64,000 nt of DNA from Comamonas testosteroni (lineage in GTDB: Bacteria; Pseudomonadota; Gammaproteobacteria; Burkholderiales; Burkholderiaceae_C). The notes below the pieces were generated by a model. That model made no database searches and was not told where the DNA came from. It was given only the letters and a program-made list of their open reading frames with translations. Within the stretch, counting starts at the first letter, position 1, and the number at the start of each line of letters is the position of its first letter. The position numbers and the translations under genes are program-made. The stretch covers positions 4,932,501 to 4,996,500 of the forward strand of contig NZ_CP129672.1 in assembly GCF_030505195.1 (NCBI RefSeq). Reading direction: 5' to 3'. Shown here piece after piece: positions 6,773-16,651 of this stretch.

Positions 6773-9474
6773 CAGTCCGCCAGGGCGCGGGTGATGACCT
6801 CGCGCACGTCGTTGGACAGATCGGGCTTGGCTGCCACGCGGGCGATGGCTTCGCGGGCTGCAGAGCGGTAGGGCTCGGCCAGCTTTTTCCAGCGATCCAT
6901 CACCCTGGCCAGACGGGAGGCCACCTGAGGGTTGATGCCGTCGATCTCGATCACGCGATCGGCCCAGAACACATAGCCCGCCGCATCGGCGCGGTGGAAC
7001 GCGCCGGCATTGTTGCAGTAGCTGAAGATCAGGCTGCGTGCGCGGTTGGGATTCTTGATCTGGAAGTCGGCATGCTTCATCAGCGCCTTGACGGCAGGAA
7101 GCACATCGCCGCCGCGGTCGCTGGCAGAACCTTGCAGGGCAAACCATTTGTCCAGCACCAGCGCATCTTGCTTGAACAGCGCGTGAAAGCGCTGCAGCGC
7201 CTGCTCGGCCAGTGGGCTGGCACTGTAGACCAGGGCGGAGAGTGCGGCCATGCGGTCCGTCATGTTGCCAGCGTCCTTGCAGCGCTGGTAGGCCTTGCCG
7301 GGCCAGACCGTGTCGCCAGCTTGAGCGGCATGCAGGCACAGCATGGATAGAGCGCGGCCGGCCAGCGCGCGGCGGCCGGCGCTGACATGGTCGGGGCGAT
7401 AGGCGCCGGTGTCGCGGTTGGCCTCCCAGAGGCTCTCCCACTCGGGCTGCAGGGCGCTCGCGAGCTGCAAGATCATGGCTTCGCGCACGGCATGCACGCG
7501 CTGCGGATCGACTTCGGCCAGCTGCTCGGCGATATAGCTCTCGGACGGCAGCGTGAGCACCAGGTCCTTGAAAGCAGCATCCAGCTTGTCGTCGCGCAGT
7601 ACGCGGCGCATGGCTTCGATGAAGTCTGACGGCAGGATTTCGGCACTGGCTTCGCCGCTGGCTGCGATTGCCTTCAGGGCGTAACGCAGGCCCAGGCGCT
7701 GGCTGGCTTCCCATTGGTTGAACGGGTCGCTGTCGTGAGCCAGCAGGGTCAGCAGATCGGCATCGCTGAATTCATGCTCCAGTACCACGGGGGCGCTGAA
7801 GGTGCGCAGCAGCGAGGGCACGGGGGCTTCGCTCACATTGCTGAAGACAAAGCTTTGTTCGGCTTCGGTCAATACCAGCATGCGGCTGGTGACGGTCTGG
7901 GCCGTCTCTTCGCCTTGCAGTTGCAGGGCGATGGGCTGGCCGCTGGCGGTGAGCAGACCCATTTGCACGGGAATGACGAACGGCAGTTTTTCGGCCTGAC
8001 CCACGGTGGGCGCGCAGCTTTGCGTCAGCGTCAGCGTATAGGTCCGGGCGTCGGCATCGTACTGGCCCACGGCCTTGAGCACAGGCGTGCCGGCCTGACT
8101 GTACCAGCGGCGGAACTGCTGCAGATGCTGCGCCAGAGCAGAGCCTGGGTTGGCATCGGCAATGGCCTGCGAGAAGTCATCGCAGGTCACGGCCTGACCG
8201 TCATGACGCTCGAAGTACAGCTTCATCCCCTTGGCAAAGCCTTCGCGGCCGACCAGGTTGTGCTGCATGCGTACGACTTCCGCGCCTTTTTCGTAGATCG
8301 TGACCGTGTAGAAGTTGTTGATCTCGATATAGCTGTCGGGGCGCACGGGGTGGGCCATGGGGCCGGCATCTTCGGGAAACTGCACGGTGCGCAGCACGCG
8401 CACATCGTCGATGCGCTTGACGGCACGGGCCGAAGCCGTGCCCGCCATGTCCATGCTGAACTCCTGATCGCGGAATACCGTCAGGCCTTCCTTGAGGCTG
8501 AGCTGGAACCAGTCGCGGCATGTGACGCGGTCACCCGTCCAGTTATGGAAGTATTCGTGTCCGACGACGGACTCGATATTGGCGTAATCGGTGTCGGTGG
8601 CCGTGGCCTGGCTGGCCAGAACATACTTGGTGTTGAAGATGTTCAGGCCCTTGTTCTCCATGGCGCCCATGTTGAAGTCGCTGGTGGCGACGATCATGAA
8701 GCGGTCCAGATCCAGGCTCAGGCCGAAGCGCGCCTCGTCCCAGGCAACGGAGTGCATGAGGGAGTTCATGGCGTGCTCGGTCTTTTCCAGGTCGCCAGGG
8801 CGCACATAGACCTGCAGCAGGTGGTCGCGGCCGGCACGGCTCTTGATCTTTTGCTCGCGGGCCACCAGATTGCCGGCCACCAGCGCAAACAGATAGCTGG
8901 GCTTTTTGTGCGGATCGACCCACTTGGCAAAGTGGCGGCCGTCTTCCAGATCGCCGGACTCCACCAGATTGCCGTTGGACAGCAGCACCGGGTACTGGGC
9001 CTTGCTGGCGCGCAGTGTGACGGTGTACATGGCCATCACGTCGGGGCGGTCCAGGAAGTAGGTGATGCGGCGAAAACCTTCTGCCTCGCACTGCGTGAAG
9101 AATGTGTCCTCGCTCACATACAAGCCCATGAGCTTGGTGTTCTTGATGGGGGCGCAGGTGGTGAAGATCTCCAGCTCCACGGGCTCGTTGCCCTCGGGCA
9201 GGTTCTCCAGCACCAGCTGGTCGCCGTCCATCTTGAAGGAGGTACCTCCGCCGTTGACCATCACCCGCGCCAGATTCAGCTCGTCGCCGTCCAGGCGCAG
9301 CGCCTGTGCCGGCACCTCGGGGTTGCGGCGCACGCGCATCTTGCTGAGCACGCGCGTCTTGGCCGGGTCCAGATCAAAAGTCAGATCCACCGTGTCGATC
9401 CACCAGGCCGGAGCCTCGTAGTCGGCAAGGTAAATGGCGGCGGCCGGGGCTTGCCCGTCACGCAGTTGCAGCAT
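6772..9474 (-). CDS. pepN: Aminopeptidase N (M1 family)
   Basis: The product is 900 residues, near the usual length for bacterial PepN. It removes N-terminal residues from peptides in the cytoplasm. The exopeptidase motif GAMEN occurs in DFNMGAMENKGLN. The zinc site HEXXH occurs as VVGHEYFHNWTGDR, followed 18 residues on by the third ligand Glu in LKEGLTVFRDQEF. The C-terminal part is the helical DUF3458-type domain. It starts 18 bp after prfB and overlaps the downstream TPR gene by one base, so the three are probably one transcript. Confidence 0.95.
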   Translation of the reverse strand: MLQLRDGQAPAAAIYLADYEAPAWWIDTVDLTFDLDPAKTRVLSKMRVRRNPEVPAQALRLDGDELNLARVMVNGGGTSFKMDGDQLVLENLPEGNEPVELEIFTTCAPIKNTKLMGLYVSEDTFFTQCEAEGFRRITYFLDRPDVMAMYTVTLRASKAQYPVLLSNGNLVESGDLEDGRHFAKWVDPHKKPSYLFALVAGNLVAREQKIKSRAGRDHLLQVYVRPGDLEKTEHAMNSLMHSVAWDEARFGLSLDLDRFMIVATSDFNMGAMENKGLNIFNTKYVLASQATATDTDYANIESVVGHEYFHNWTGDRVTCRDWFQLSLKEGLTVFRDQEFSMDMAGTASARAVKRIDDVRVLRTVQFPEDAGPMAHPVRPDSYIEINNFYTVTIYEKGAEVVRMQHNLVGREGFAKGMKLYFERHDGQAVTCDDFSQAIADANPGSALAQHLQQFRRWYSQAGTPVLKAVGQYDADARTYTLTLTQSCAPTVGQAEKLPFVIPVQMGLLTASGQPIALQLQGEETAQTVTSRMLVLTEAEQSFVFSNVSEAPVPSLLRTFSAPVVLEHEFSDADLLTLLAHDSDPFNQWEASQRLGLRYALKAIAASGEASAEILPSDFIEAMRRVLRDDKLDAAFKDLVLTLPSESYIAEQLAEVDPQRVHAVREAMILQLASALQPEWESLWEANRDTGAYRPDHVSAGRRALAGRALSMLCLHAAQAGDTVWPGKAYQRCKDAGNMTDRMAALSALVYSASPLAEQALQRFHALFKQDALVLDKWFALQGSASDRGGDVLPAVKALMKHADFQIKNPNRARSLIFSYCNNAGAFHRADAAGYVFWADRVIEIDGINPQVASRLARVMDRWKKLAEPYRSAAREAIARVAAKPDLSNDVREVITRALAD

Positions 9475-9492
9475 ATCGATTCCTTTCTAGGA

Positions 9493-10597
9493 TCAGAGGC
9501 CTTGCTTGAGCGAGGCTTCGATAAACACATCCAGATCGCCGTCCAGCACCTTCTGGGTGGCCGAGACTTCGACGTTGGTGCGCAGGTCCTTGATGCGGCT
9601 GTTGTCCAGCACATAGGAGCGGATCTGGTGGCCCCAGCCCACATCGGTCTTGGTGTCCTCGAGCTTTTGCTGTTCTTCCATGCGCTTGCGCATCTCGAAG
9701 TCATACAGCCTGGAGCGCAGGCGCTGCCATGCCACGTCACGGTTGCTATGCTGCGAGCGACCGTCCTGGCACTGCACCACGATGCCCGTGGGGATGTGGG
9801 TCAGGCGCACGGCAGAGTCGGTCTTGTTGATGTGCTGACCGCCCGCGCCGGAGGCGCGATAGGTGTCGGTACGCACGTCGGACGGATTGATGTTGATCTC
9901 GATGGAGTCATCGATCTCGGGGTAGACGAACAGCGAGGAAAAGCTGGTGTGACGGCCGCCCGAGCTGTCGAAGGGCGACTTGCGCACCAGGCGGTGCACG
10001 CCGGTTTCGGTGCGCAGCAGGCCATAGGCATACTCGCCTTCGACCTTGATGGTCGCGCTCTTGATGCCGGCTACGTCGCCCGGAGTCTCTTCTTCGACCG
10101 TGGCCTTGAAGCCCTTGCGTTCGGCGTACTTCAGGTACTGGCGCAGCAGCATGCTGGCCCAGTCGCAGGCTTCGGTGCCGCCGGCGCCGGCCTGGATGTC
10201 GATGAAGCAGTTGAGCGGATCGGCTTCGCCGCCGAACATGCGGCGGAATTCGAGCTCCTCGATCAGCGGCTTGAGCTTGGCGGTTTCGGCTTCGATGGTT
10301 TCAAGGCCGGCATCATCGCCTTCTTCCTTGCTCATCTCGAACAGCTCGGAATTGTCGGCCAGCTCGGTGGTGAGCTTCTCCAGGGTCAGCACGACGGAGT
10401 CGAGCGACTTCTTTTCCTTGCCCAGCTCCTGTGCCTTCTTGGGGTCGTTCCAGACGGCAGGGTCTTCCAGCGAGGCGTTTACCGTGCGCAGACGTTCGTA
10501 CTTGGCATCGTAGTCAAAGATACCTCCGGAGATCGGCCGTGCGCTCGGCCAGATCTTGGAGGGTGTTGCCGATAGAGTTGACGCGTTCTGCTTCCAT
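9493..10597 (-). CDS. prfB: Peptide chain release factor 2, made by programmed +1 frameshift
   Basis: RF2 recognises UGA and UAA and releases the finished protein from the ribosome. A short first frame starts at ATG 10597 ([20 protein letters not shown]) and reaches CTT TGA after 27 codons. Shifting +1 at that site, so skipping the base at 10516, continues as [13 protein letters not shown] to the stop at 9493, giving 367 residues. The UGA-recognition motif SPF ([12 protein letters not shown]) and the GGQ hydrolysis motif ([15 protein letters not shown]) are intact. The longer in-frame reading from 10698 would lack the RF2 N-terminus and is not the real start. Confidence 0.95.
10513..10527 (-). 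promoter_or_regulatory. prfB autoregulatory frameshift site
   Basis: On the minus strand the site reads CGGAGGTATCTTTGAC. The Shine-Dalgarno-like GGAGG lies just upstream of the slippery CTT and the in-frame UGA followed by C. This is the classical RF2 arrangement: when RF2 is scarce the ribosome pauses at UGA and slips +1, restoring synthesis. Confidence 0.93.
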
Positions 10598-10894
10598 GGT
10601 GAATCCGTTTGTTCTTGCTGATAAATAAGGGCTGATTTTCTCATGCCGGACGGCTGTAAGGATGCAATGGCCTTCGACAGGGTTTTTGAGTGCTTCATCG
10701 GGGTGTCTTTTTGAGCCCAGCTATGCCCCTGCTGCCTCCATCGGTTTTATTCATGGATGCCGTTACTCGAAGTAACAAATACTGCATAGAATTCGCAGGC
10801 GCGCGCAGTGTGTACGCGCTTATCAAGCAGTTTCCCCCACTCCCCATCTCGCAGGTGCCAGACCTTGCAGGTCGCCCAGGCACCCAATTCCCCC

Positions 10895-12673
10895 ATGAAC
10901 TTCTTTCGCAACCTCAAGCTGGCTAACAAGCTGCTGGTGTCTTTTGTGCTGATCCTGCTGATCAGTGCGGTATCGGGTCTGTACGGCCTGGTCCAGATGG
11001 AGCGTGTCAATGCCACGGCCACCGATCTGGCGCGCCAGTGGCTGCCGGCGGCCCGAAACCTGCAGGACATGCGTTACCAGCTGCAGCGCTATCGATCGCA
11101 GACCATGCAGCATGTGATGGCCCAGTCGTCCGAGGAAATGGCGGTCTATGACAAGAGCATGCCCAAGCTCTGGGACGAGCTGGTCCAGAACCAGCAGTCC
11201 TATGGCAAGTATGTGAGGACCGACAAGGAGCGGGCCCTGCTGGCCGAAATCGGCGAGGATCTCAAGGCCTATGCCGTGCAGACGGCCAAGGTGGTGGATC
11301 TGTCACACCAGCTGCTCAACGATGACGCCAGCGAGATTTTGCGCGGCGAGGCTCTCAAGATCAGTCGTGGCATCAACACGCGTCTGGAGGCGCTCAGCGA
11401 GATCAACCATCAGGCGACCGAGGAGACCAATCAGGCGGGCGACGACCTGTATGCCGCTGCCCGCTGGTGGGTGATGGCGCTGCTGCTGGGCTCCATCGTC
11501 ATCGGCGTGGCGCTGGCGGTGCTGATCGGTCGTTCCATTTCGCGTCCGCTGGAGTCGGCCGTGCAGCTGGCGCAGTCCGTGGCCGCTGGCGATCTGAGCG
11601 CCAGCATCACGGTGCAAAGCCGCGATGAAGTGGGCCAGCTGCTGCAGGCGCTCAAGGAGATGAACACAAGCCTGCAACGCATCGTGGGCCAGGTGCGCCA
11701 GGGCACGGACTCGATTGCCTCGGCCAGCAGCCAGATTGCCAGCGGCAACCAGGATCTGTCCTCGCGCACCGAAGAGCAGGCCAGCTCTCTGGAGCAGACG
11801 GCAGCCTCCATGGAAGAGCTGACCGCCACCGTGCAGCAGAACGCCGGCAATGCCCAACAGGCCAATCAGATGGCCTCTGCAGCGTCTCAGGTGGCCGTGC
11901 GCGGTGGTGCCACGGTGGCCCAGGTGGTGCAGACCATGTCGGCCATCAATGAGTCCTCGCGCAAGATCGTGGACATCATCGGCGTGATCGACTCCATCGC
12001 CTTCCAGACCAATATTCTGGCGCTGAACGCAGCGGTGGAAGCGGCCCGTGCGGGCGACCAGGGTCGCGGCTTTGCCGTGGTGGCCTCCGAAGTGCGCACC
12101 CTGGCCCAGCGCTCGGCCGAGGCGGCCAAGCAGATCAAGCAGCTGATCGACGACTCCGTGAGCAAGGTGCAGGAAGGCAGCACCCAGGTCGACGAGGCCG
12201 GCAAGACCATGGACGAGATCGTGATGAGCGTGCGCCGTGTCACCGACATCATGGGCGAGATCTCGGTAGCCAGCCACCAACAGACCTCGGGCATCGAGCA
12301 GGTCACTCAGGCCGTGACGCAGATGGATCAGATGACCCAGCAGAACGCGGCTTTGGTGGAGGAAGCCGCCGCTGCGACCGACGCGCTGCGCGGCCAGGCC
12401 GCTGCGCTGGCCGAGACGGTGAGCTTCTTCAAGCTCGGCGCCCAGTCCGGCCTGCAGGCCGCGCCGGCCCTGGCGCCGGCCACGTTCAAGCCCGCGCCTG
12501 CCAGGGCCGCCATCAAGGTCTCGGCTCCGGTCAGGGCTCAGTCGACTGCGCTCAAGCGCCCCGCAATGTCGGCGGCAGGCAAGCACCCGGTCCTGAGCTC
12601 GGCGAAAAGCGCAGCAGCGCCCCAGCCGCACAAGGCCGCGGCGGCAGACGATGGCGAGTGGGAGAGTTTCTAA
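10895..12673 (+). CDS. Methyl-accepting chemotaxis protein
   Basis: The product is 592 residues when started at the ATG at 10895 (MNFFRNLKLANKLLVSFVLI). An earlier in-frame ATG at 10808 adds a segment unlike a chemoreceptor N-terminus. A first membrane helix spans about 13-33, a periplasmic four-helix sensor follows, and a second helix (VMALLLGSIVIGVALAVLIG) is near 200. HAMP and the long coiled-coil signalling domain follow, with the highly conserved hairpin IIGVIDSIAFQTNILALNA and AARAGDQGRGFAVVA. The C-terminus ends GEWESF, matching the WxxF-type pentapeptide that tethers CheR/CheB. The ligand is unknown. Confidence 0.93.
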   Translation: MNFFRNLKLANKLLVSFVLILLISAVSGLYGLVQMERVNATATDLARQWLPAARNLQDMRYQLQRYRSQTMQHVMAQSSEEMAVYDKSMPKLWDELVQNQQSYGKYVRTDKERALLAEIGEDLKAYAVQTAKVVDLSHQLLNDDASEILRGEALKISRGINTRLEALSEINHQATEETNQAGDDLYAAARWWVMALLLGSIVIGVALAVLIGRSISRPLESAVQLAQSVAAGDLSASITVQSRDEVGQLLQALKEMNTSLQRIVGQVRQGTDSIASASSQIASGNQDLSSRTEEQASSLEQTAASMEELTATVQQNAGNAQQANQMASAASQVAVRGGATVAQVVQTMSAINESSRKIVDIIGVIDSIAFQTNILALNAAVEAARAGDQGRGFAVVASEVRTLAQRSAEAAKQIKQLIDDSVSKVQEGSTQVDEAGKTMDEIVMSVRRVTDIMGEISVASHQQTSGIEQVTQAVTQMDQMTQQNAALVEEAAAATDALRGQAAALAETVSFFKLGAQSGLQAAPALAPATFKPAPARAAIKVSAPVRAQSTALKRPAMSAAGKHPVLSSAKSAAAPQPHKAAAADDGEWESF

Positions 12674-12848
12674 GCCTGGTGCGGGCGTGCGGTGCCGGGC
12701 CCGGTGCCGCTAGATATGCCGCTATTAATTAGGAAGCGTGTACCGCATGTACTCATTGAATTTCAATATGTTTTGTATCTAAAATCGTTTGATTTAGTGC
12801 GATATAAGCTTCATTATTGATAGCGGTTAACAAGTCTGCCTTCGAAGC

Positions 12849-12885
12849 AAAAACACCCCGCAGCGGTGGCTGACGGGGTGTTTTT
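12849..12885. terminator. Bidirectional terminator between chemoreceptor and acyl-CoA dehydrogenase
   Basis: AAAAACACCCCG and CGGGGTGTTTTT form a perfect 12-bp stem with a 13-base loop. The T-run on each strand allows it to end both the plus-strand chemoreceptor transcript and the minus-strand dehydrogenase transcript. The remaining DNA in 12674-12929 shows no gene. Confidence 0.85.
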
Positions 12886-12929
12886 GTGTCCGGGCCAGGA
12901 GCTGCGCAAGCCGCTCCTGCCGCCTCGCA

Positions 12930-14204
12930 TCAGCCGCCGCGCGTGATGGGCACTTCGGCGTTCTTGCCGTAGCTGCCATATTTGCCCAGCTCCCACTTGG
13001 CAATCGCGTTGCGGTGCACCTCGTCGGGGCCGTCAGCAAAGCGCAGCGTGCGTGCTGCGGCATAGGCATAGGCCAGCGGGAAGTCATCGCACATGCCGCC
13101 GCCGCCATGCACCTGCATGGCCCAGTCGATGACCTGGCAAGCCATGCTGGGGGCCACGACCTTGATCATGGCGATCTCGGTCCTGGCCACCTTGTTGCCT
13201 GCCACATCCATCAGCCATGCGGCCTTGAGCGTGAGCAGGCGCGCCATGTCGATCTTGCAGCGCGCTTCGGCAATGCGCTCCTGCGTCACGGTCTGCTGGG
13301 CCACGCTCTTGCCGAAGGCCACGCGGCTGCTGGCGCGCTTGCACATCAGCTCCAGCGCGCGCTCGGCCAGGCCGATCAGGCGCATGCAGTGGTGAATGCG
13401 GCCCGGGCCGAGGCGACCCTGGGCGATCTCGAAGCCGCGCCCTTCGCCCAGCAAGATATTGCCGACGGGAACGCGCACGTTCTCGAAATACATCTCCATA
13501 TGGCCGTGGGGCGCATCGTCATAGCCCATCACGTTCAGAGGACGCGCGATGCGGATGCCCTTGGCATCGGCCGGGATGATGATCATGCTCTGCTGCGAAT
13601 GCTTGGCCGCTTCTGGGTCGGTCTTGCCCATGGTGATGAAGACCTGGCAGCGAGGATCGCCGGCACCCGAGATCCACCACTTGTGGCCGTTGATCACGTA
13701 TTCGTCGCCCTGGCGCTCGATACGGGTGCAGATGTTGGTGGCGTCGGAGGAGGCAACTTCGGGCTCGGTCATGGCGAAGGCCGAGCGGATCTTGCCTTCC
13801 AGCAGGGGCTTGAGCCAGCGCTCCTTGAGCTCGGCACTGCCGTAGCGTGCAATGGTCTCCATATTGCCGGTATCCGGCGCGGAGCAGTTGAAGACTTCGG
13901 AAGCCCATGGCACGCGGCCCATGATCTCGGCCAGCGGTGCGTATTCCTGGTTGGTCAGGCCCGCGCCGTGGTAGCCCGAGGCTTCGGCGCTGTCCACGGG
14001 CAGAAACAGATTCCACAGGTCTGCAGCCTGGGCTTTGGGCTTGAGCTTTTCAATGGTTTGCAGCGGCGTCCAGCGCTTGCCAGCGGCCGTGTTGGCCTGC
14101 ATCTCGTCGGCATATTCCTTTTCCGCCGGGTAGATGTAGTCGTCCATGAACTTGAGCAGGCGTTGCTGCAAGTCCTTGGTTTTGGGCGAGTAGTCGAAGT
14201 CCAT
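12930..14204 (-). CDS. Acyl-CoA dehydrogenase, ACAD10/11-like
   Basis: The product is 424 residues from the ATG at 14204 ([20 protein letters not shown]). The FAD/substrate segment [14 protein letters not shown] and the C-terminal [18 protein letters not shown] are typical. At the position of the usual YEGT motif it has [10 protein letters not shown], the form seen in the ACAD10/11 group. A sugar-kinase-like phosphotransferase gene lies immediately upstream with a 52-bp gap. In mammals the two activities are fused in ACAD10/11, and Pseudomonas LvaA/LvaC are separate equivalents for 4-hydroxyacyl-CoA conversion. A role in removing a hydroxyl from a hydroxyacyl-CoA is therefore plausible (inference). 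Confidence 0.87.
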   Translation of the reverse strand: MDFDYSPKTKDLQQRLLKFMDDYIYPAEKEYADEMQANTAAGKRWTPLQTIEKLKPKAQAADLWNLFLPVDSAEASGYHGAGLTNQEYAPLAEIMGRVPWASEVFNCSAPDTGNMETIARYGSAELKERWLKPLLEGKIRSAFAMTEPEVASSDATNICTRIERQGDEYVINGHKWWISGAGDPRCQVFITMGKTDPEAAKHSQQSMIIIPADAKGIRIARPLNVMGYDDAPHGHMEMYFENVRVPVGNILLGEGRGFEIAQGRLGPGRIHHCMRLIGLAERALELMCKRASSRVAFGKSVAQQTVTQERIAEARCKIDMARLLTLKAAWLMDVAGNKVARTEIAMIKVVAPSMACQVIDWAMQVHGGGGMCDDFPLAYAYAAARTLRFADGPDEVHRNAIAKWELGKYGSYGKNAEVPITRGG

Positions 14205-14256
14205 GAGTGCTCCTTTTATTGTGGGACGGTCAAGTTGCGTGGTGGTGGATAAAGAG

Positions 14257-15342
14257 TCAGGCGCGCTGGGCAAAGGACCAGGCCAGCTTCGCCATGGGAC
14301 GGGCGGTGTCGCCCGAGGCCTTGGCCTGGGCGCTGGAGGCCGTGCCGGCCTCGACACGCTTGGCAATGCCTTGCAGGATGGCGGCGATGCGGAACATGTT
14401 GTAGGCCAGGTAGAAGTTCCAGTCGCGCTGCAGCGTGGCCACATCGGCAATGCCGGTGCGCTGGCAGTAGCGCTGGATGTAATCGTGCTCGGCGGGGATG
14501 CCCAAGGCCGCGATGTCCAGACCCGCGATGCCGCGGCCCAGCTCGGCCGGGATATGCCAGCTCATGCAGTGGTAGCTGAAGTCGGCCAGCGGGTGGCCCA
14601 GCGTGGACAGCTCCCAGTCCAGCACGGCAATCACGCGCGGCTCTGTGGGGTGGAACATCAGGTTGTCCAGGCGGTAGTCGCCATGCACGATGGAGACACG
14701 GCCCTCGTCGCGCGCGCTGGCCGGCATATGGGCGGGAAGCCACTGCATCAGTTGGTCCATCTCGGGGATGGGCTGGGTGACGGAGGCCACGTACTGCTTG
14801 CTCCAGCGGCCGATCTGGCGCTCGAAGTAATTGCCGCTCTTGCCGAAGTCGGCCAGGCCGCGCTCGGCAAACTTCACGCTGTGCAGTGCTGCGATCACGC
14901 GGTTCATCTCGTCGTAGATCTGGCCGCGCTCGGCGGGCGTCATGCCGGGCAGGGACTGGTCCCAGAGCACGCGGCCTTCCATGAACTCCATGATGTAGAA
15001 GGCGCGACCCATCACCGACTCGTCCTCGCACAGCGCATACATATGCGGCACGGGTACATCGGTGCCGGCCAGGCCCTTCATTACGCGGTATTCGCGCTCG
15101 ATCGCATGGGCCGAAGGCAGCAGCTTGGCCACGGGGCCGGGCTTGGCGCGCATCACATAGCTTTTGCCGGGCGTGATCAGCTTGTAGGTGGGGTTGGACT
15201 GGCCGCCCTTGAACATCTCCACCTGCAGCGGACCTTCAAAGCCCTGGACATGCCGGCTCATCCAGTCGGTCATGGCATCGATATCAAACGCATGCTGATC
15301 GGAAACCGCGCGGGTGCCGACGAAATGGTCAAAAGTGCTCAT
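14257..15342 (-). CDS. APH/ChoK-type phosphotransferase, ACAD10/11 kinase-half homologue
   Basis: The product is 361 residues with the aminoglycoside-phosphotransferase fold. It has a nucleotide-loop region [12 protein letters not shown], catalytic loop [12 protein letters not shown] (Brenner motif with catalytic Asp and Asn) and metal-binding Asp in [18 protein letters not shown]. Homologues next to acyl-CoA dehydrogenases phosphorylate hydroxyacyl-CoA, creating a leaving group for the dehydrogenase step. Antibiotic resistance is unlikely given the context. The gene is translated ahead of the dehydrogenase on the same strand. Confidence 0.85.
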   Translation of the reverse strand: MSTFDHFVGTRAVSDQHAFDIDAMTDWMSRHVQGFEGPLQVEMFKGGQSNPTYKLITPGKSYVMRAKPGPVAKLLPSAHAIEREYRVMKGLAGTDVPVPHMYALCEDESVMGRAFYIMEFMEGRVLWDQSLPGMTPAERGQIYDEMNRVIAALHSVKFAERGLADFGKSGNYFERQIGRWSKQYVASVTQPIPEMDQLMQWLPAHMPASARDEGRVSIVHGDYRLDNLMFHPTEPRVIAVLDWELSTLGHPLADFSYHCMSWHIPAELGRGIAGLDIAALGIPAEHDYIQRYCQRTGIADVATLQRDWNFYLAYNMFRIAAILQGIAKRVEAGTASSAQAKASGDTARPMAKLAWSFAQRA

Positions 15343-15502
15343 GCTGATTCAGTCCTTTGTTCGATTTGTGATGGCCAAGGCGCAGCCCGCCACGCCGCGC
15401 CAAGGGCGCAGCGAGCGAATGCGTGAAATGGGGAAGAGTTGCCGCAGAACGCGGCAAGAGAGAAACGAAGGTGAAAACTGGCGCGATTCCAGCCAGAGAT
15501 GC

Positions 15503-15598
15503 CGAGCAAGAGCCGCCTCGCGGCGATGGCATCGTCCCCCTCCCGCAAGCGCAGCGAAGCCAGAGAGGGGGAAGCCGCAAAGCGGCTCAGGGGGTGAA
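15503..15598. repeat. REP-like intergenic element, copy 1
   Basis: The segment begins CGAGCAAGAGCCGCCTCG, has a core ATCGTCCCCCTCCCGCAAGC, then GAGAGGGGGAAGCCGC, and ends GCGGCTCAGGGGG. CCCCCTC/GAGGGGG and GCCGC/GCGGC can pair into hairpins. Copies 2 (18493) and 3 (39812, inverted) share the same blocks in the same order. It lies between the Crp/Fnr gene and the phosphotransferase gene. Confidence 0.78.
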
Positions 15599-16318
15599 TC
15601 AGTGATCCGTGTCTGCAATGCGCAGCAGCGTCACCCGGTCGCGCACGATGAGGCCACCCGGCTCGATGCGAATGACCTCCTCGCGCTCCATGGACTTGAG
15701 CTCCTGGTTCACGCGCTGGCGCGAGGCGCCCAGCAGCTGCGCCAGCTCTTCCTGCGCCAGATGCAGGCCGATGCGGATCTCGTTGCTGTCCGACAGGCTC
15801 ATCACGCCATAGCTGCGCGTCAGATGCAGCAGCTGCTTGGCCAGGCGCGCTCGCAGCGGCAAGGTGTTGAGGTCTTCCACCAGGCCGTAGAGCTGACGTA
15901 CTCGGCGTGCGTTGAGGCGCAAGATCGCTTCGGAAAACTCCACATGCTCTGCCAGAATTCGCTTGAAGTCCGCCTTGGATACGCACAGCAGCGTGGTCTC
16001 GCCATGTGCATAGGCGTCGTGCGTGCGCTTGTCGCCATCCAGAATCGCGACATCCCCGAACCAGATGCCCGGCTCTACGTAGGTCAGCGTGATCTGCTTG
16101 CCCGTGATGGAGGTGGAGCTGACTCGCACCGCGCCACGTGCACAGGCGATCCACTCCTCGGGCGGTTCGCCGCGAGCGCAGATGAGCATGCCATCTTTGT
16201 ATCGTTTGACGTAAGCGCATCGAAGAATGTCGTGCCTCAAAGAGGGCGAAAGGGATGAAAACCAGCGACCAGAGTTGATCGCCTCACGTTCTTCCATACT
16301 AAGAATTGGCTCGTCCAT
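15599..16318 (-). CDS. Crp/Fnr-family transcriptional regulator
   Basis: The product is 239 residues from the ATG at 16318; an upstream ATG at 16381 would add 21 residues with no family match. Residues about 15-140 form the cyclic-nucleotide-binding-type beta-roll (GDVAILDGDKRTHDAYA). No FNR-type cysteine cluster is seen. The C-terminal winged helix has the recognition segment LAQEELAQLLGASRQRVNQE and wing IRIEPGGLIVRD. It probably regulates nearby lipid catabolic genes, but that is only positional. The effector is unknown. Confidence 0.88.
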   Translation of the reverse strand: MDEPILSMEEREAINSGRWFSSLSPSLRHDILRCAYVKRYKDGMLICARGEPPEEWIACARGAVRVSSTSITGKQITLTYVEPGIWFGDVAILDGDKRTHDAYAHGETTLLCVSKADFKRILAEHVEFSEAILRLNARRVRQLYGLVEDLNTLPLRARLAKQLLHLTRSYGVMSLSDSNEIRIGLHLAQEELAQLLGASRQRVNQELKSMEREEVIRIEPGGLIVRDRVTLLRIADTDH

Positions 16319-16491
16319 GTTCTGTCTTATGCGTGACTGGTAACCGTCCCATTGTCGCGTGTGGGACCGGCTGTGCCGCAACTGCGGGACTCAGGGTTGT
16401 CACCTGTGTGTCCGCTTTTACCGCGAAGAGGGTTTGCGCCGATCAAGAAAACCCAGTGTCCATGCGGGCTGCGCAGCGGCGCTCCATAAAA

Positions 16492-16514
16492 AATGCCCGC
16501 TGGCTGCGGGCATT
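16492..16514 (-). terminator. Hairpin with A/T tract in the 16319-16651 gap
   Basis: AATGCCCGC pairs with GCGGGCATT around a 5-base loop, with a run of A on the low-coordinate side that becomes a T-tract on the minus strand. It lies some 85 bp beyond the thi-operon terminator and could be a second, back-up terminator. The rest of the 333-bp gap has no supported gene. Confidence 0.6.
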
Positions 16515-16597
16515 CGAGCTTGTCATTTCCGGCATCGGGTGTGCTGGGCAGGCCTGGCGCGGGCGGCGAGTCTACAGCCATTGAAACCACCATAAAA

Positions 16598-16635
16598 AAT
16601 AGCTGCAACGCCTATCCCGAGGCATTGCAGCTATT
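16598..16635 (-). terminator. Terminator of the thiOSGE operon
   Basis: AATAGCTGCAACGCCT pairs with AGGCATTGCAGCTATT (one mismatch) with a 6-base loop, 16 bp after the thiE stop codon. On the minus strand it runs into a T-tract (A-run at 16594-16599 on the plus strand). Confidence 0.8.
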
Positions 16636-16651
16636 GTTTCTTGGAGGTGGG

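Noticed and set aside
5777..7714. A 645-residue reading of the TPR gene
   Set aside because: The N-terminal 310 residues are an alternate frame of pepN. The real start is at 6772, where a signal peptide begins.
7714..10575. A 953-residue open frame on the plus strand
   Set aside because: It is antisense to pepN and prfB; high GC codon bias keeps the opposite frame open. The composition is His/Gly/Val-rich without motifs.
12930..14450. A longer start for the acyl-CoA dehydrogenase
   Set aside because: The extra 82 residues overlap the phosphotransferase gene in another frame and look like low-complexity shadow sequence.
14257..15342. Calling the APH-fold protein an aminoglycoside resistance gene
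   Set aside because: It is operon-linked to an ACAD10/11-type dehydrogenase, where such kinases act on acyl-CoA.
16306..16584. Short plus-strand frame in the gap after the Crp/Fnr gene
   Set aside because: No start site, no homology-like segments and it crosses a terminator hairpin.
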